15,735 bases of DNA from JAIRLS01 sp031551455 (GTDB lineage: Bacteria; Bacteroidota; Bacteroidia; Bacteroidales; UBA4181): positions 1 to 15,735 of the forward strand of contig JAVBNP010000271.1 in NCBI GenBank assembly GCA_031551455.1, read 5' to 3'. A program made the position numbers and the translations under genes. This document shows, piece by piece, positions 1-8,132 of the stretch (positions are counted from its first letter, which is position 1; each line of letters opens with the position of its first letter). The notes beneath the pieces were generated by a model that ran no database searches, had not been told where the DNA came from, and worked only from the letters and a program-made list of their open reading frames with translations.

Positions 1-72
1 GCACTTCTTCAAACCGTATCCGATGAAACCGCCATTCGAAAAAAATTTGCCGCCTATTTGGGAATCGGATAA
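1..72 (+). CDS. 3' end of an unidentified CDS (partial)
   Basis: Frame 1 is open from the window edge to a TAA at 70-72 and reads ALLQTVSDETAIRKKFAAYLGIG. Only 23 residues are visible, a charged helix followed by a short apolar end, which is too little to assign a family. The next gene starts 15 bases downstream on the same strand, so the two are probably cotranscribed. I treat it as coding because of that spacing and because codon use (AAA, GCC, GAA rich) resembles the following genes. The evidence is thin because the gene start lies outside the window. Confidence 0.5.
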   Translation, partial: ALLQTVSDETAIRKKFAAYLGIG

Positions 73-87
73 GTAACGGAGCCCGAA

Positions 88-591
88 ATGAGAGAAATAC
101 ACACGGCCATGGAACGGAGAAACGCGGAAGTTTTGCAAAACGTTATCATCAAAATGATCAAAGCACGCACGTTTATCGGTTTTGCAACGGAAGGCAACAC
201 CGGCGAGGATGTATTTCTCGCATGTTATCATCCGAAAGGCACGGTATTGAAAGGTATGGTAACCAATACCGACGTAAACAAATACATGTGTCGATTAATG
301 GAAATCGAAAGTTTGGCCGATTCCACCCGAAAATATTTTGCGGGACACAAAACGCTTTTTCCCGCAGACCAATATGACGTACTTTGGGATAAAAAGGATG
401 CAATGCCCTCCGTTATCGTTAAATCGAAAAAAAGCAAAAAAATGCTTTCGATGGCCGCTTTCAACAACAAAGCGATTCTGAGTATTCCCGGCAAGAAAAA
501 GCAAATCATTCAGTTGAAAACCGTTATTGTATACATTGACAAAAACGAAGAGTTTTATTTGCCGAATACGTTGAAAAATCTGATAGAATAA
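88..591 (+). CDS. Small basic protein of unknown function (167 aa)
   Basis: I do not recognise this protein. It has no signal peptide or membrane segment, so it is probably cytoplasmic. It is lysine-rich, with a very basic stretch around residues 112-118 (KSKKSKK). The first ~30 residues look helical and the rest alternates like a mixed alpha/beta fold. The ATG at 88 is preferred because GGAG lies 6 bases upstream and the previous gene ends only 15 bases before; an in-frame ATG at 109 is the alternative. A structured intergenic hairpin (629-679) follows before the RelA-like gene, so cotranscription with relA is uncertain. Codon use is similar to its neighbours. It is called real on length, spacing and codon pattern, not on homology. 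Confidence 0.75.
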   Translation: MREIHTAMERRNAEVLQNVIIKMIKARTFIGFATEGNTGEDVFLACYHPKGTVLKGMVTNTDVNKYMCRLMEIESLADSTRKYFAGHKTLFPADQYDVLWDKKDAMPSVIVKSKKSKKMLSMAAFNNKAILSIPGKKKQIIQLKTVIVYIDKNEEFYLPNTLKNLIE

Positions 592-595
592 CTAT

Positions 596-610
596 TCGAG
601 GAAAAATCAA
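596..610 (+). repeat. 15-base direct repeat, copy 1
   Basis: TCGAGGAAAAATCAA occurs here, just after the stop of the unknown 167-aa gene, and again exactly at 8026-8040 in the intergenic region upstream of the PorE-like gene. Both copies lie outside coding sequence and are followed at similar distance by T-rich stretches. The function is unknown; it may be a chance match or a dispersed regulatory or repeat motif. Confidence 0.35.
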
Positions 611-628
611 GACACGTAAAGCATAAGG

Positions 629-679
629 AATTTATTTTTCGCAGGTTGCTTTTGCTTGCGAAATCCCTCAAAATAAATT
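629..679 (+). repeat. Inverted repeat / hairpin between unknown gene and relA
   Basis: AATTTATTTT at 629-638 is perfectly complementary to AAAATAAATT at 670-679. Directly inside, TCGCA (639-643) pairs with TGCGA (657-661), continuing with G-C and wobble pairs to 646/654. The result is a stem of about 18 pairs with a 7-base loop and a one-sided 8-base bulge (662-669). No clean U-run follows, so it is not a textbook intrinsic terminator. It could terminate the upstream gene, protect its 3' end, or act in the relA leader. Confidence 0.6.
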
Positions 680-739
680 GCCGGCTCATGCAATTTTCTC
701 TCATTAATTTATCGTATCTTGCGATTCAAATCATGATTA

Positions 740-2950
740 ATGAGAACCGAATCGGATAAAATTTTCGTAACCCTGCAAACGGAACGTAAATACAGAGCGT
801 TGTTGCGTTCCGGAAAAACGATTTTGCAACCTGACGGACACAAGGATATCCGCAAGGCTTTTCACATGATATTGAATGTATGCAACGAAGGCGACACGCT
901 GTACGGACAATCGGCATTGGATTTCGGGCTTGATATTGCGTTAATTGCCATCGAGGAAGCGGGACTCCGTAAATCGGCGGTGTTGGCCTCGTTACTCTAC
1001 CATTTCGTCCCTTCCGGATTGATTAAGACAGAGGAAATTCGCGACAATTTCGGTGAAAAAGTGGCCGTCATTACCGACGAATTGGCCCGTATATCGGGCA
1101 TCAGCGTCAAGGACACGGTACATCAGGCCGAGAATTTCCGGAACATGCTTTTGTCGATGATTACCGACATCAACGTGATTCTCATCAAATTGGGCGAACG
1201 CTTGAAATTGATGCGCATCTTGGATCAATTTCCCGAAAACGAACGTTATCGATTCGCATCCGACACCTTTTATTTGTTTGCTCCGTTGGCGCATCGACTC
1301 GGCTTGTACAACATCAAGTCGGAAATGGAAGATCTGTCGTTGAAACAGATACAACCGGAAGCATACGAAACCATTACTCGTAAGTTGGCCGAAACAACCA
1401 ACAAACGAAATCGTTTCATTCGCGAATTCACACAACCCATTCACGATGAATTGAAACGACAAAATCTCGATTTTGAAATCAAAGCGAGGTTAAAATCCGT
1501 TTATTCCATATACAACAAGATGGTCAAACAACGGGTCGACTTCGAAGAAGTGTACGATTTGTTCGCCATACGAATTATCATCAATTCGGAACCGAGCAAG
1601 GAAAAATCCGACTGTTGGCACGTGTATTCCGTTGTTACGGACCTCTACCAACCCAATCCGCTGCGAATGCGCGATTGGATATCGGTACCCAAATCGAACG
1701 GCTACGAGTCGCTGCATACCACGGTAATCGGCCCCGAAGGACGATGGGTCGAGGTGCAGATACGCACCGTACGCATGAACGAAATAGCCGAAAAAGGGCT
1801 GGCGGCTCATTGGAAATACAAAGGCGGACAAACCGATGAAAGCATGGAAAAGCTTTTGGGTCGGATACGCGAAAGTTTGGAATCGCCCGACGAAGAATCG
1901 GCCGAACGTTTGGACAACATGAAGCTGAATCTCTATTCGAAAGAGATTTTCGTATTCACCCCCAAAGGCGATTTGCGTAAACTACCCGTCGGTTCCACCG
2001 TGCTCGACTTTGCATTCGACATTCATTCGGGCTTGGGTGCGATATGCATGGGTGCAAAAGTGAACGGAAAAAACGTATCCATCCGCTATGTCCTTCAAAA
2101 CGGAGATAAAGTGGAAATCTATACCTTCAAAAACCAAAAGCCGAACGCCGATTGGTTATCGTTTGCGGTGACCTCCAAAGCGCGCAATCGAATCAAAACG
2201 CTGCTGAAAGACGAAGAACGTAAAATTTCCGAACAAGGACGCGAAATATTGACCCGTCGTTTCAAAAACTGGAAAATGACATTGGATGACAATGTATTAA
2301 AAGTCATCCAAAAAATGTATAAAGTCAAAACCTACACCGATGTGTATGCTTTGGCCGTCGACGACAAAATCGATTTTTCCGCGCTCAAAGAGTTGGTTTC
2401 GGGTAAAGAAGAACCTCGGAAGGGTCCCGAAAAAATAGACGAACAAGCAGTAACGAAACTTGCCGCGCCCCGGCAGGGAAAAGGTATCGGTAAAGATTTT
2501 ATTTCGATCGACGGTAAAGTCGGCGGATGGGATTACAAGTTGGCTAAATGTTGCAATCCCGTGTACGGCGATCGTATTTTTGCCTTCGTTACCATCAACG
2601 AAGGGGTAAAAATTCATCGGGAAAACTGTCCGAATGCCAAACAAATGGCGCAAAAATTCGGATACCGCATGTTGGAAGCCCGTTGGTTGGATACCGAGCA
2701 AGATTCATTGTATCAAGCCGATTTGTGGATGACCGGCTACGATGAAATAGGCATTGTTAACCGATTAACCGATGTTATTTCCAAAGATCTGAACACCAAA
2801 ATTAGGTCCATTGCCCTGCAGACCAACGACGGCATCTTCGAAGGAACCGTTTCCGTATTGGTAAAAGACACCGATTTTTTGGATACGTTGATCGGTCGAG
2901 TCAAAAAAGTAAAAGGAATTCTCGGTGTAACGCGGACAACGGTGCAATAA
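740..2950 (+). CDS. relA: RelA/SpoT homologue, predicted synthetase-only (p)ppGpp synthase
   Basis: This is a long RSH protein (736 aa, the normal length), cytoplasmic and probably ribosome-associated. It makes the stringent-response alarmone (p)ppGpp from ATP and GDP/GTP. Domains in order: HD-type hydrolase fold (~40-200), synthetase (~245-365), TGS (~402-465), helical region, conserved Cys-Cys zinc-finger-like segment (CCNPVYGD, 604-611) and C-terminal ACT/RRM domain (~660-736). The synthetase keeps its key features: R250 and K252 in ARLKSVYSIY, D273 in YDLFAIR, KSNGYESLHTT (318-328) and E338 in VEVQIRT. The hydrolase does not: the usual LLHDVVEDT reads LLYHFVPSG (85-93), the HP histidine is F62, and LADRLHNM reads LGERLKLM (151-158). 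Hydrolysis is therefore predicted to be lost, as in gammaproteobacterial RelA. Bacteroidetes commonly carry a second, bifunctional RSH. The start at 740 is the first in-frame ATG; an out-of-frame ATG sits at 733. Confidence 0.95.
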   Translation: MRTESDKIFVTLQTERKYRALLRSGKTILQPDGHKDIRKAFHMILNVCNEGDTLYGQSALDFGLDIALIAIEEAGLRKSAVLASLLYHFVPSGLIKTEEIRDNFGEKVAVITDELARISGISVKDTVHQAENFRNMLLSMITDINVILIKLGERLKLMRILDQFPENERYRFASDTFYLFAPLAHRLGLYNIKSEMEDLSLKQIQPEAYETITRKLAETTNKRNRFIREFTQPIHDELKRQNLDFEIKARLKSVYSIYNKMVKQRVDFEEVYDLFAIRIIINSEPSKEKSDCWHVYSVVTDLYQPNPLRMRDWISVPKSNGYESLHTTVIGPEGRWVEVQIRTVRMNEIAEKGLAAHWKYKGGQTDESMEKLLGRIRESLESPDEESAERLDNMKLNLYSKEIFVFTPKGDLRKLPVGSTVLDFAFDIHSGLGAICMGAKVNGKNVSIRYVLQNGDKVEIYTFKNQKPNADWLSFAVTSKARNRIKTLLKDEERKISEQGREILTRRFKNWKMTLDDNVLKVIQKMYKVKTYTDVYALAVDDKIDFSALKELVSGKEEPRKGPEKIDEQAVTKLAAPRQGKGIGKDFISIDGKVGGWDYKLAKCCNPVYGDRIFAFVTINEGVKIHRENCPNAKQMAQKFGYRMLEARWLDTEQDSLYQADLWMTGYDEIGIVNRLTDVISKDLNTKIRSIALQTNDGIFEGTVSVLVKDTDFLDTLIGRVKKVKGILGVTRTTVQ

Positions 2951-3001
2951 TGACGAAAAAATGGCAATGATACGTGATTGATAAAATCAAATCTTATTAT
3001 T

Positions 3002-4951
3002 ATGAAACACCTGTTAACAGTCGGTTCGGTTGTGATAACGGCAGTCTGCTTTTTTTCCTGTCGATCGACAAATACCGAACAAGTAAAAGAATATCCCGTC
3101 GTCGGTTTAGCGTCGGAATTGGAACAACTTTTTCGCATCGACCTGTTACCTCAATATCGTCCCGGTATCGTGGAACAGATTTCGAGTTACGATACCACCG
3201 GAGGAAACGATGACGGCTTTTCCGGGCGTTACTCGTTTATTCGGAAAGAAGGAAACGAATTGGTGCTGGCCGAATTGCAAGGCCCGGGTGTAATCAATCG
3301 CATCTGGACGCCGACACCGACTACGGATACCGTTCGGTTTTATTTCGACGGAGAAACCGTCCCGCGAATCAATATTCCCTTTATCGATCTGTTTTCGGGG
3401 AAAGTATTCCCTTTTGTCAACCCCTTGTGTGGGAACGAAGTCGGCGGATATTACTGCTATTTCCCCGTTCCGTATAACAAATCGTGTAAAATCACGTACG
3501 TCGGCGAGCGAATTCAATTTCATCAAATCCAATACCGCCCATATCCCGAAGGAACAACCGTTGAGACATTTTCCGAAAACTTGACCGACAACGCCAAAAA
3601 CATTTTGGAAAAAGCACAACGATTTTGGTCGATGCAAAACGCTTCGCGGGAAGAAACGCAGCCGGAAATGAAGGAAGTATCGCGACATTTTTCGCTGATG
3701 CCCGGCAAAACGGCAACATTTTTTTCCGACAATCGCGGCGGACGGATCGTCGATATCGAGATGGATTGCGGCAATGCTTTGGAGGGTTCATACAAAGACA
3801 TCCTTTTAAAAGTTCTGTGGGACGATGACCCGACACCAGCCGTTTATTGTCCCGCCGCCGATTTTTTTGGATATGCTTTCGGAAAACCCGCAATGAAAAG
3901 CCTTTTGCTCGGCAGCGACAACGGCATTGACTATTGCCGCATTCCGATGCCGTTTCGAAAAAAAGCGACGCTGCAGCTGATTTACGAAAAACGCACCGGT
4001 GTTCGACAACCGGATGTCGAGATAAAAACCAAAGTTCGTTACCTGCCGATCCCGCAAAATCCGGATACGGAAGGTCGGTTATATACCGGTTGGCGAAGGG
4101 AAACAAATACCGAGGAAGGAAAACCTTATCTGTTGGCGCAAGCGGAAGGAAAAGGTCATTACATCGGCACCATACAACAAGCTCAAGGCCTTAACCCGGG
4201 AATGACTTTGTTCTTTGAAGGTGATGACTCAACGGTTATTGACAACAAAATGCGCATGCACGGAACCGGTTCCGAAGATTATTACAACGGCGGTTGGTAT
4301 GCTTTGCTCGACAGATGGGACAGAGGCGTAAGTTTACCGATACACGGATCGTTGGATTATTCGCTACCGATGGCACGTACGGGCGGTTATCGATTCTACT
4401 TGACGGACAAAATGACGTTTGAAGAGAATCTGTTGCTGACCATCGAACACGGGCCCGAGGGAAACAAAATCCCGACGGATTATACATCGGTGGCTTTTTA
4501 TTACGGCGATCGTCCGTCCGAAACGCAAATGCAACCGAATGAAACGTTGCGTACCGTCTTTTATCCGAACCAACATGTTTTCTTCCCTCAATTGATGGAT
4601 ATCTCGTTGGGGTGGAATACGACGTTGGAACACGGCCGACGCAGGTTGACGGCATCGACCGAAAAGGAAGGCTTGGTTCGAATCATGCTCAATGAAATAC
4701 CCGAAGGGCATTACAAGCTGTTTTTGTCATACTTTCATACGCCCGACGGAGGGTCTTTTTCCGTATGGAATCGGCAAAAAATGATTGCCGACTGGCAGGA
4801 TGCTTACGCCGAGAAAGAAGCATTTAAGGAAAAACAAGAACTCGGAACGATTGACATAACAAAACAAACCAATTCCGTTTCGATCAGAATAAGAAAAACA
4901 GACAAGGGATCCCGCTTCCAATTCGAAAACCTGTACCTTGAAAAAATGTAA
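3002..4951 (+). CDS. GH172 (DUF2961) glycoside hydrolase, lipoprotein
   Basis: This is a 649-aa secreted lipoprotein of the DUF2961 family, now GH172, whose characterised members act on alpha-D-fructofuranosides or alpha-D-arabinofuranosides; the substrate here is unknown. The N-terminus is a lipoprotein signal peptide with Cys20 (CFFSC). The family signature SSYDTTGGNDDG lies at 61-72. FFEGDD (404-409, E406) and GTGSEDYYNGGW (421-432, E425) carry two glutamates at positions matching the catalytic pair known for the family. A C-terminal beta-sandwich follows. An upstream in-frame TTG at 2978 would spoil the signal peptide, so the ATG at 3002 is chosen. The gene begins 51 bases after relA with no obvious promoter between, so read-through is possible although a functional link is not implied. 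No SusC/SusD genes are nearby. Confidence 0.88.
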   Translation: MKHLLTVGSVVITAVCFFSCRSTNTEQVKEYPVVGLASELEQLFRIDLLPQYRPGIVEQISSYDTTGGNDDGFSGRYSFIRKEGNELVLAELQGPGVINRIWTPTPTTDTVRFYFDGETVPRINIPFIDLFSGKVFPFVNPLCGNEVGGYYCYFPVPYNKSCKITYVGERIQFHQIQYRPYPEGTTVETFSENLTDNAKNILEKAQRFWSMQNASREETQPEMKEVSRHFSLMPGKTATFFSDNRGGRIVDIEMDCGNALEGSYKDILLKVLWDDDPTPAVYCPAADFFGYAFGKPAMKSLLLGSDNGIDYCRIPMPFRKKATLQLIYEKRTGVRQPDVEIKTKVRYLPIPQNPDTEGRLYTGWRRETNTEEGKPYLLAQAEGKGHYIGTIQQAQGLNPGMTLFFEGDDSTVIDNKMRMHGTGSEDYYNGGWYALLDRWDRGVSLPIHGSLDYSLPMARTGGYRFYLTDKMTFEENLLLTIEHGPEGNKIPTDYTSVAFYYGDRPSETQMQPNETLRTVFYPNQHVFFPQLMDISLGWNTTLEHGRRRLTASTEKEGLVRIMLNEIPEGHYKLFLSYFHTPDGGSFSVWNRQKMIADWQDAYAEKEAFKEKQELGTIDITKQTNSVSIRIRKTDKGSRFQFENLYLEKM

Positions 4952-5088
4952 TCCCAAAAGATTATGCAATGTATCTGTTTTTCTCGACTAAGAAACCGAT
5001 AAAAACAATCGCTGTGAGAATCTCGAAACAATCACCCATGATAAAAACGGGCATAATAACCAGATTACGAGAATATTTATTATCCAAA

Positions 5089-5550
5089 ATGACAATTAAT
5101 AAGATCCTTATCTATAAAGGAAACAGGGATGAATTTGAAAGTTTACTAAAAGATACCTTTAACCATACAAAAAAGATACGATTTTATTTGTCCAAATTCG
5201 ACCATGATTCTTTTCAAATAGCAGATGTTTCTTCTGCAGGCGTAATAATAAATTATCGTAATTGTCAACCGATAACCTTACATGGAGTCATACAATCATC
5301 TGACAATGAGACGATAAAAATAATATTAAAGTCAAGGATTCGACCAGAAATCTATATCTGTTGTTTGATAACGCTAATTTCCTTAATAGCCGGGATTATA
5401 AACGTTGGAACTGCTCCGTTTTGGCCTTTTCTCTTTCCATCAATTACTATTCCTTGGTTTAATTGGATATATATGATCCAACATGAGGCCTTGATGGAAA
5501 AGGCAAAAGTATATTTCAATTTAAAATCTGCCGATATGTATTTGTTGTAG
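5089..5550 (+). CDS. Small AT-rich membrane protein of unknown function
   Basis: The 153-aa protein has a soluble N-terminal part and a hydrophobic hairpin: one apolar segment at about residues 87-105 (CCLITLISLIAGIINVG), a short turn, and a second at about 110-130, followed by a charged C-terminal tail. The layout resembles small uncharacterised inner-membrane proteins common in Bacteroidetes; I assign no function. In-frame ATGs at 4969 and 5038 are possible, but the 5089 start (MTINKILIYKG) begins where the sequence looks like a folded domain. Base composition is unlike its neighbours: one line (5101-5160) is about 28% GC and another (5221-5280) about 35%, against about 52% in a line of the GH172 gene (4261-4320). 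Codons are dominated by ATA, AAA and TTA. It may have been acquired recently. Confidence 0.7.
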   Translation: MTINKILIYKGNRDEFESLLKDTFNHTKKIRFYLSKFDHDSFQIADVSSAGVIINYRNCQPITLHGVIQSSDNETIKIILKSRIRPEIYICCLITLISLIAGIINVGTAPFWPFLFPSITIPWFNWIYMIQHEALMEKAKVYFNLKSADMYLL

Positions 5551-5684
5551 CGTACACTTAATTCAATAACCTTGCACAGGCTACAATCACACACGAATGA
5601 ATTTACATTTTGTGCAAATTTTGCCCGCTAACAACTTATAATACAGTCAAAATAAGCAAAGCCAGCAAATCCTGTTATCAAACA

Positions 5685-7883
5685 TTATTTTCCTTTGACG
5701 GTATGAGTCCCCGCGGCAAGCGACACGCGCTTTCCGGAAGGAAACAATATCTCGGCTTTGGTATGGGGCGGAACCGTTGCCGTGATAGTCATATCTTTTC
5801 CCTTTCGAGTCACCGACACTTCAATTTTTCCGTACAAGGATAGTACCGTTGCCGAAATTTCCGTAAGGTTTCCGGGCTGCGGAGCAATGCGAAATGTCCT
5901 AAATCCGGGCGACGTCGGCTCGATACCGCACATCCGTTTGCTCATCAAAATCAACGGACCCCCGGTCCAAGCGTGGTTGTTGCTGTTGCCGTCAGTTGGA
6001 GTGCTCTTGAATTTCCACAATTCGAAAAGGGTCGTATAATCGTAACGCATCATTTCGGAATAACGATCTTTGATGCGTTGCACCGCGAAAACGGGCTCGT
6101 TCATCATAAAAAGCGCCTCGAGCACAAACCGTTCCATAAAGGGCCCGCAATGATATTCCTTCTTCAATACTTTCAGCAAAGCGGGGTATTTATCTTTCGA
6201 AGCAAGTCCCGAAATAACCGCCAACGCCTGAGCACGATCGTCGTCTGCATCTTTGAAGTTCGGGTCGCGATAAGCCGTACCCGTCCAAAAGCGGGCATCA
6301 AAAGCGTTCTCGATACCTTTCATCAACGCCTCGATTTCGGTTACATCATCGGTTTTTCCCAATATGTCCGCAAACTCTTTTTCGGCTTTCAATGCAAGAT
6401 AATACCAACAATTGGTCGAAACTTCCATATCCTGCCCGGGATATGAATCGCCCCAACTCCAATCGCCTTTGCGGAAAATAACCAATCCGTCTTTATCAAC
6501 CTGCCACACTTCGTGCAAATAACGCCGAAGTCGATCGTAAATCAACGGAATAAAAGTATCGTCGCCGCTGTACCGATAATAATCATAAAATCCGTACCAA
6601 CCGACCGAAGCCAACATTTGCAACGGCAATTCGCGCGTCCAATTTCCCGCGGGAACGGGCGAAAAAATTACTCCGTCGGCACGTTGCCAGTTCATCAGCT
6701 CAAGTATTCCTTTCCGAGTCAACAAATGCGCGTCGGGATCGAATGCATAAGGCACTTGTCCGAGTTCATTTGCCACGTCGCCCCACCATTGAGCGCGTTC
6801 CCGTTCGGGACAATCGAAATACGTATCGCGCATGTTAACATAAAGCGTCCGTGCCGAACGTTTCCATAATTCATTCAAAAACGGATCGTTGCATCGGAAT
6901 GATCCCGCAAAATCGGTATCGTAACCCGTTTCGCGATATTTCACTTCCAACACCTTCACTCCGCGCGGAATGACATACTTCATCACGTGACCGTTCATCC
7001 AGCCCAAACTTTCGTACTCCTGCTCTCCCCGACGCGTGATGTATTCGGCGCGTACCGAATAAGCATTGCCGTTCCCCGTGGTATAGTTATCGGTCATCAT
7101 TCCGATCGTTGCACCTTCCCGATCAGCTTCGATGTGAAACCATGGTGTTATCTGCGCATTATACGGAAGTTTGCAAAAAAGCGTATCGCCGATCATTTCC
7201 GTTTTAACGTAGCTTTTTAACCCGTAATTTTTCCAAAAAGGGATCGGTCGTTTAGTAAGTTTTCCGAAAGGCGGCTCTCCCGGATCTCCAACCCGCATGG
7301 CTCCTCCGCGAATTTTATTTTCGCCGGGCAAAAACCAACCATCGTGTGCCAACCGCGCATCAAAACGTATATTACTTTCCGGCAAACGATAATTGGGATA
7401 AGGCGCTTCGGTATTTTGATAAGCCGCATATGTTTCGCAGTTCCAACTGTTGTCGGAAACAATGGCGAAATCGGGTCCTTGACAATCGAACAGAAATCCC
7501 GCACGTCCGCTGTTGGCATGTGAAAATCCGTTTTTCCCGAAATGCCACACCAAGGCGGCAATGGTATTCTCCCCGCTTTGCAAATAATGCGTCACATCCA
7601 TTTCATCATAATACGTGGCGCCGGGTTCCGGCCCGCGTTTGAGCCCTCCTTCGAAAATCACCGGTTTTCCGTTAATCCAAAGCCAATATTTACTATCGGC
7701 TGCGATGCGCGCAACGGCTATCAAAGACATGGTTTGAATGTTGACGGTTTTGCGGTAACAAAGCCATTCGTTAGGCATGCTTTGACTTCCTTCGTGACTG
7801 ATCCATACTCCCTTCCAAGGAATTTCAGCGTGTAAACGAAGAAAAAAAACAAGAAAAAACAAAAGGAGAAACGACTTCTTCAT
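5685..7883 (-). CDS. GH78 alpha-L-rhamnosidase, secreted
   Basis: This 732-aa exported enzyme should remove terminal alpha-L-rhamnose from plant or bacterial glycans. A signal peptide (MKKSFLLLFFLVFFLRLHA) is followed by an N-terminal jelly-roll domain of the rhamnosidase type (about 20-150), linker domains, an (alpha/alpha)6 catalytic domain (about 330-650) and a C-terminal beta-sandwich. Signatures include DCPERERAQWWGDV (357-370), which corresponds to the GH78 general-acid region, FELW (620-623, with E621 the likely general base), and NHAWTGGP (636-643). I start at 7883 because it gives an ideal signal peptide; an adjacent ATG at 7886 and a longer frame to 7931 exist. A TAnnTTTG-type box upstream (7941-7948) supports a start in this area. 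It has no visible T9SS C-terminal domain. It converges with the AT-rich membrane gene. Exact linkage specificity cannot be read from the sequence. Confidence 0.92.
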   Translation of the reverse strand: MKKSFLLLFFLVFFLRLHAEIPWKGVWISHEGSQSMPNEWLCYRKTVNIQTMSLIAVARIAADSKYWLWINGKPVIFEGGLKRGPEPGATYYDEMDVTHYLQSGENTIAALVWHFGKNGFSHANSGRAGFLFDCQGPDFAIVSDNSWNCETYAAYQNTEAPYPNYRLPESNIRFDARLAHDGWFLPGENKIRGGAMRVGDPGEPPFGKLTKRPIPFWKNYGLKSYVKTEMIGDTLFCKLPYNAQITPWFHIEADREGATIGMMTDNYTTGNGNAYSVRAEYITRRGEQEYESLGWMNGHVMKYVIPRGVKVLEVKYRETGYDTDFAGSFRCNDPFLNELWKRSARTLYVNMRDTYFDCPERERAQWWGDVANELGQVPYAFDPDAHLLTRKGILELMNWQRADGVIFSPVPAGNWTRELPLQMLASVGWYGFYDYYRYSGDDTFIPLIYDRLRRYLHEVWQVDKDGLVIFRKGDWSWGDSYPGQDMEVSTNCWYYLALKAEKEFADILGKTDDVTEIEALMKGIENAFDARFWTGTAYRDPNFKDADDDRAQALAVISGLASKDKYPALLKVLKKEYHCGPFMERFVLEALFMMNEPVFAVQRIKDRYSEMMRYDYTTLFELWKFKSTPTDGNSNNHAWTGGPLILMSKRMCGIEPTSPGFRTFRIAPQPGNLTEISATVLSLYGKIEVSVTRKGKDMTITATVPPHTKAEILFPSGKRVSLAAGTHTVKGK

Positions 7884-7940
7884 CATATGAATCGATTTGA
7901 TTATTTGCAACATACACCGAGATCTAACCATTCGGACTTA

Positions 7941-7948
7941 CAAAATTA
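7941..7948 (-). promoter_or_regulatory. Candidate -7 box for the GH78 gene
   Basis: Read on the minus strand this is TAATTTTG, a full match to the Bacteroidetes TAnnTTTG -7 consensus. It would put transcription start near 7937 and leave a leader of about 54 bases before the GH78 start. I see no TTTG -33 element at the expected spacing, so support is moderate. Confidence 0.45.
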
Positions 7949-8025
7949 ACAAAATAATCCGTCTCACTCGTTCTTTCGCTGTCGTTGCTCGGATAAACTT
8001 CATACACGAAACAATTGTCGGGAAC

Positions 8026-8040
8026 TCGAGGAAAAATCAA
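8026..8040 (+). repeat. 15-base direct repeat, copy 2
   Basis: This is an exact copy of TCGAGGAAAAATCAA found at 596-610. It lies in the 249-base divergent intergenic region between the GH78 gene and the PorE-like gene, about 60 bases before the -33 element of the latter. Apart from this repeat and the two candidate promoters I see nothing else defined in that interval. Confidence 0.35.
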
Positions 8041-8098
8041 CACGACCGTAAGAAGGCAAATTTTGCGGCAAGTCTTTATTTTTATGATCCCGCATGTG

Positions 8099-8128
8099 TT
8101 GCAATCTTACAATCTTTTTTTACATTTG
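8099..8128 (+). promoter_or_regulatory. Candidate promoter of the PorE-like gene
   Basis: TTG at 8099-8101 and TACATTTG at 8121-8128 are separated by 19 bases, matching the Bacteroidetes -33/-7 arrangement. The -7 box ends only 4 bases before the ATG at 8133, so the mRNA would be leaderless or almost so if translation starts there. If the first transcribed base lies past 8133, translation must begin at the in-frame ATG at 8160. Confidence 0.6.
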
Positions 8129-8132
8129 CGTC

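Noticed and set aside
715..722. TATCTTGC upstream of relA as a -7 promoter box
   Set aside because: Two of six fixed positions differ from TAnnTTTG and no TTTG is found at the proper -33 spacing.
733..759. A nine-codon ORF (MINENRIG plus stop) overlapping the relA start, as a possible leader peptide
   Set aside because: It has no Shine-Dalgarno sequence, is very short, and shows no stop/start coupling typical of attenuators; an accidental ATG seven bases before the true start is enough explanation.
992..1462. 156-aa reading frame on the minus strand inside relA
   Set aside because: It lies entirely opposite the conserved RelA frame and is a shadow of its codon bias.
3492..4106. 204-aa minus-strand frame within the GH172 gene
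   Set aside because: It lies opposite conserved GH172 sequence and has a low-quality, cysteine- and arginine-rich composition typical of an antisense artefact.
5685..7883. T9SS sorting domain at the end of the GH78 protein, given the PorE-like gene nearby
   Set aside because: The C-terminus (GTHTVKGK) follows directly on the beta-sandwich of the rhamnosidase and shows no conserved type A or B CTD motif.
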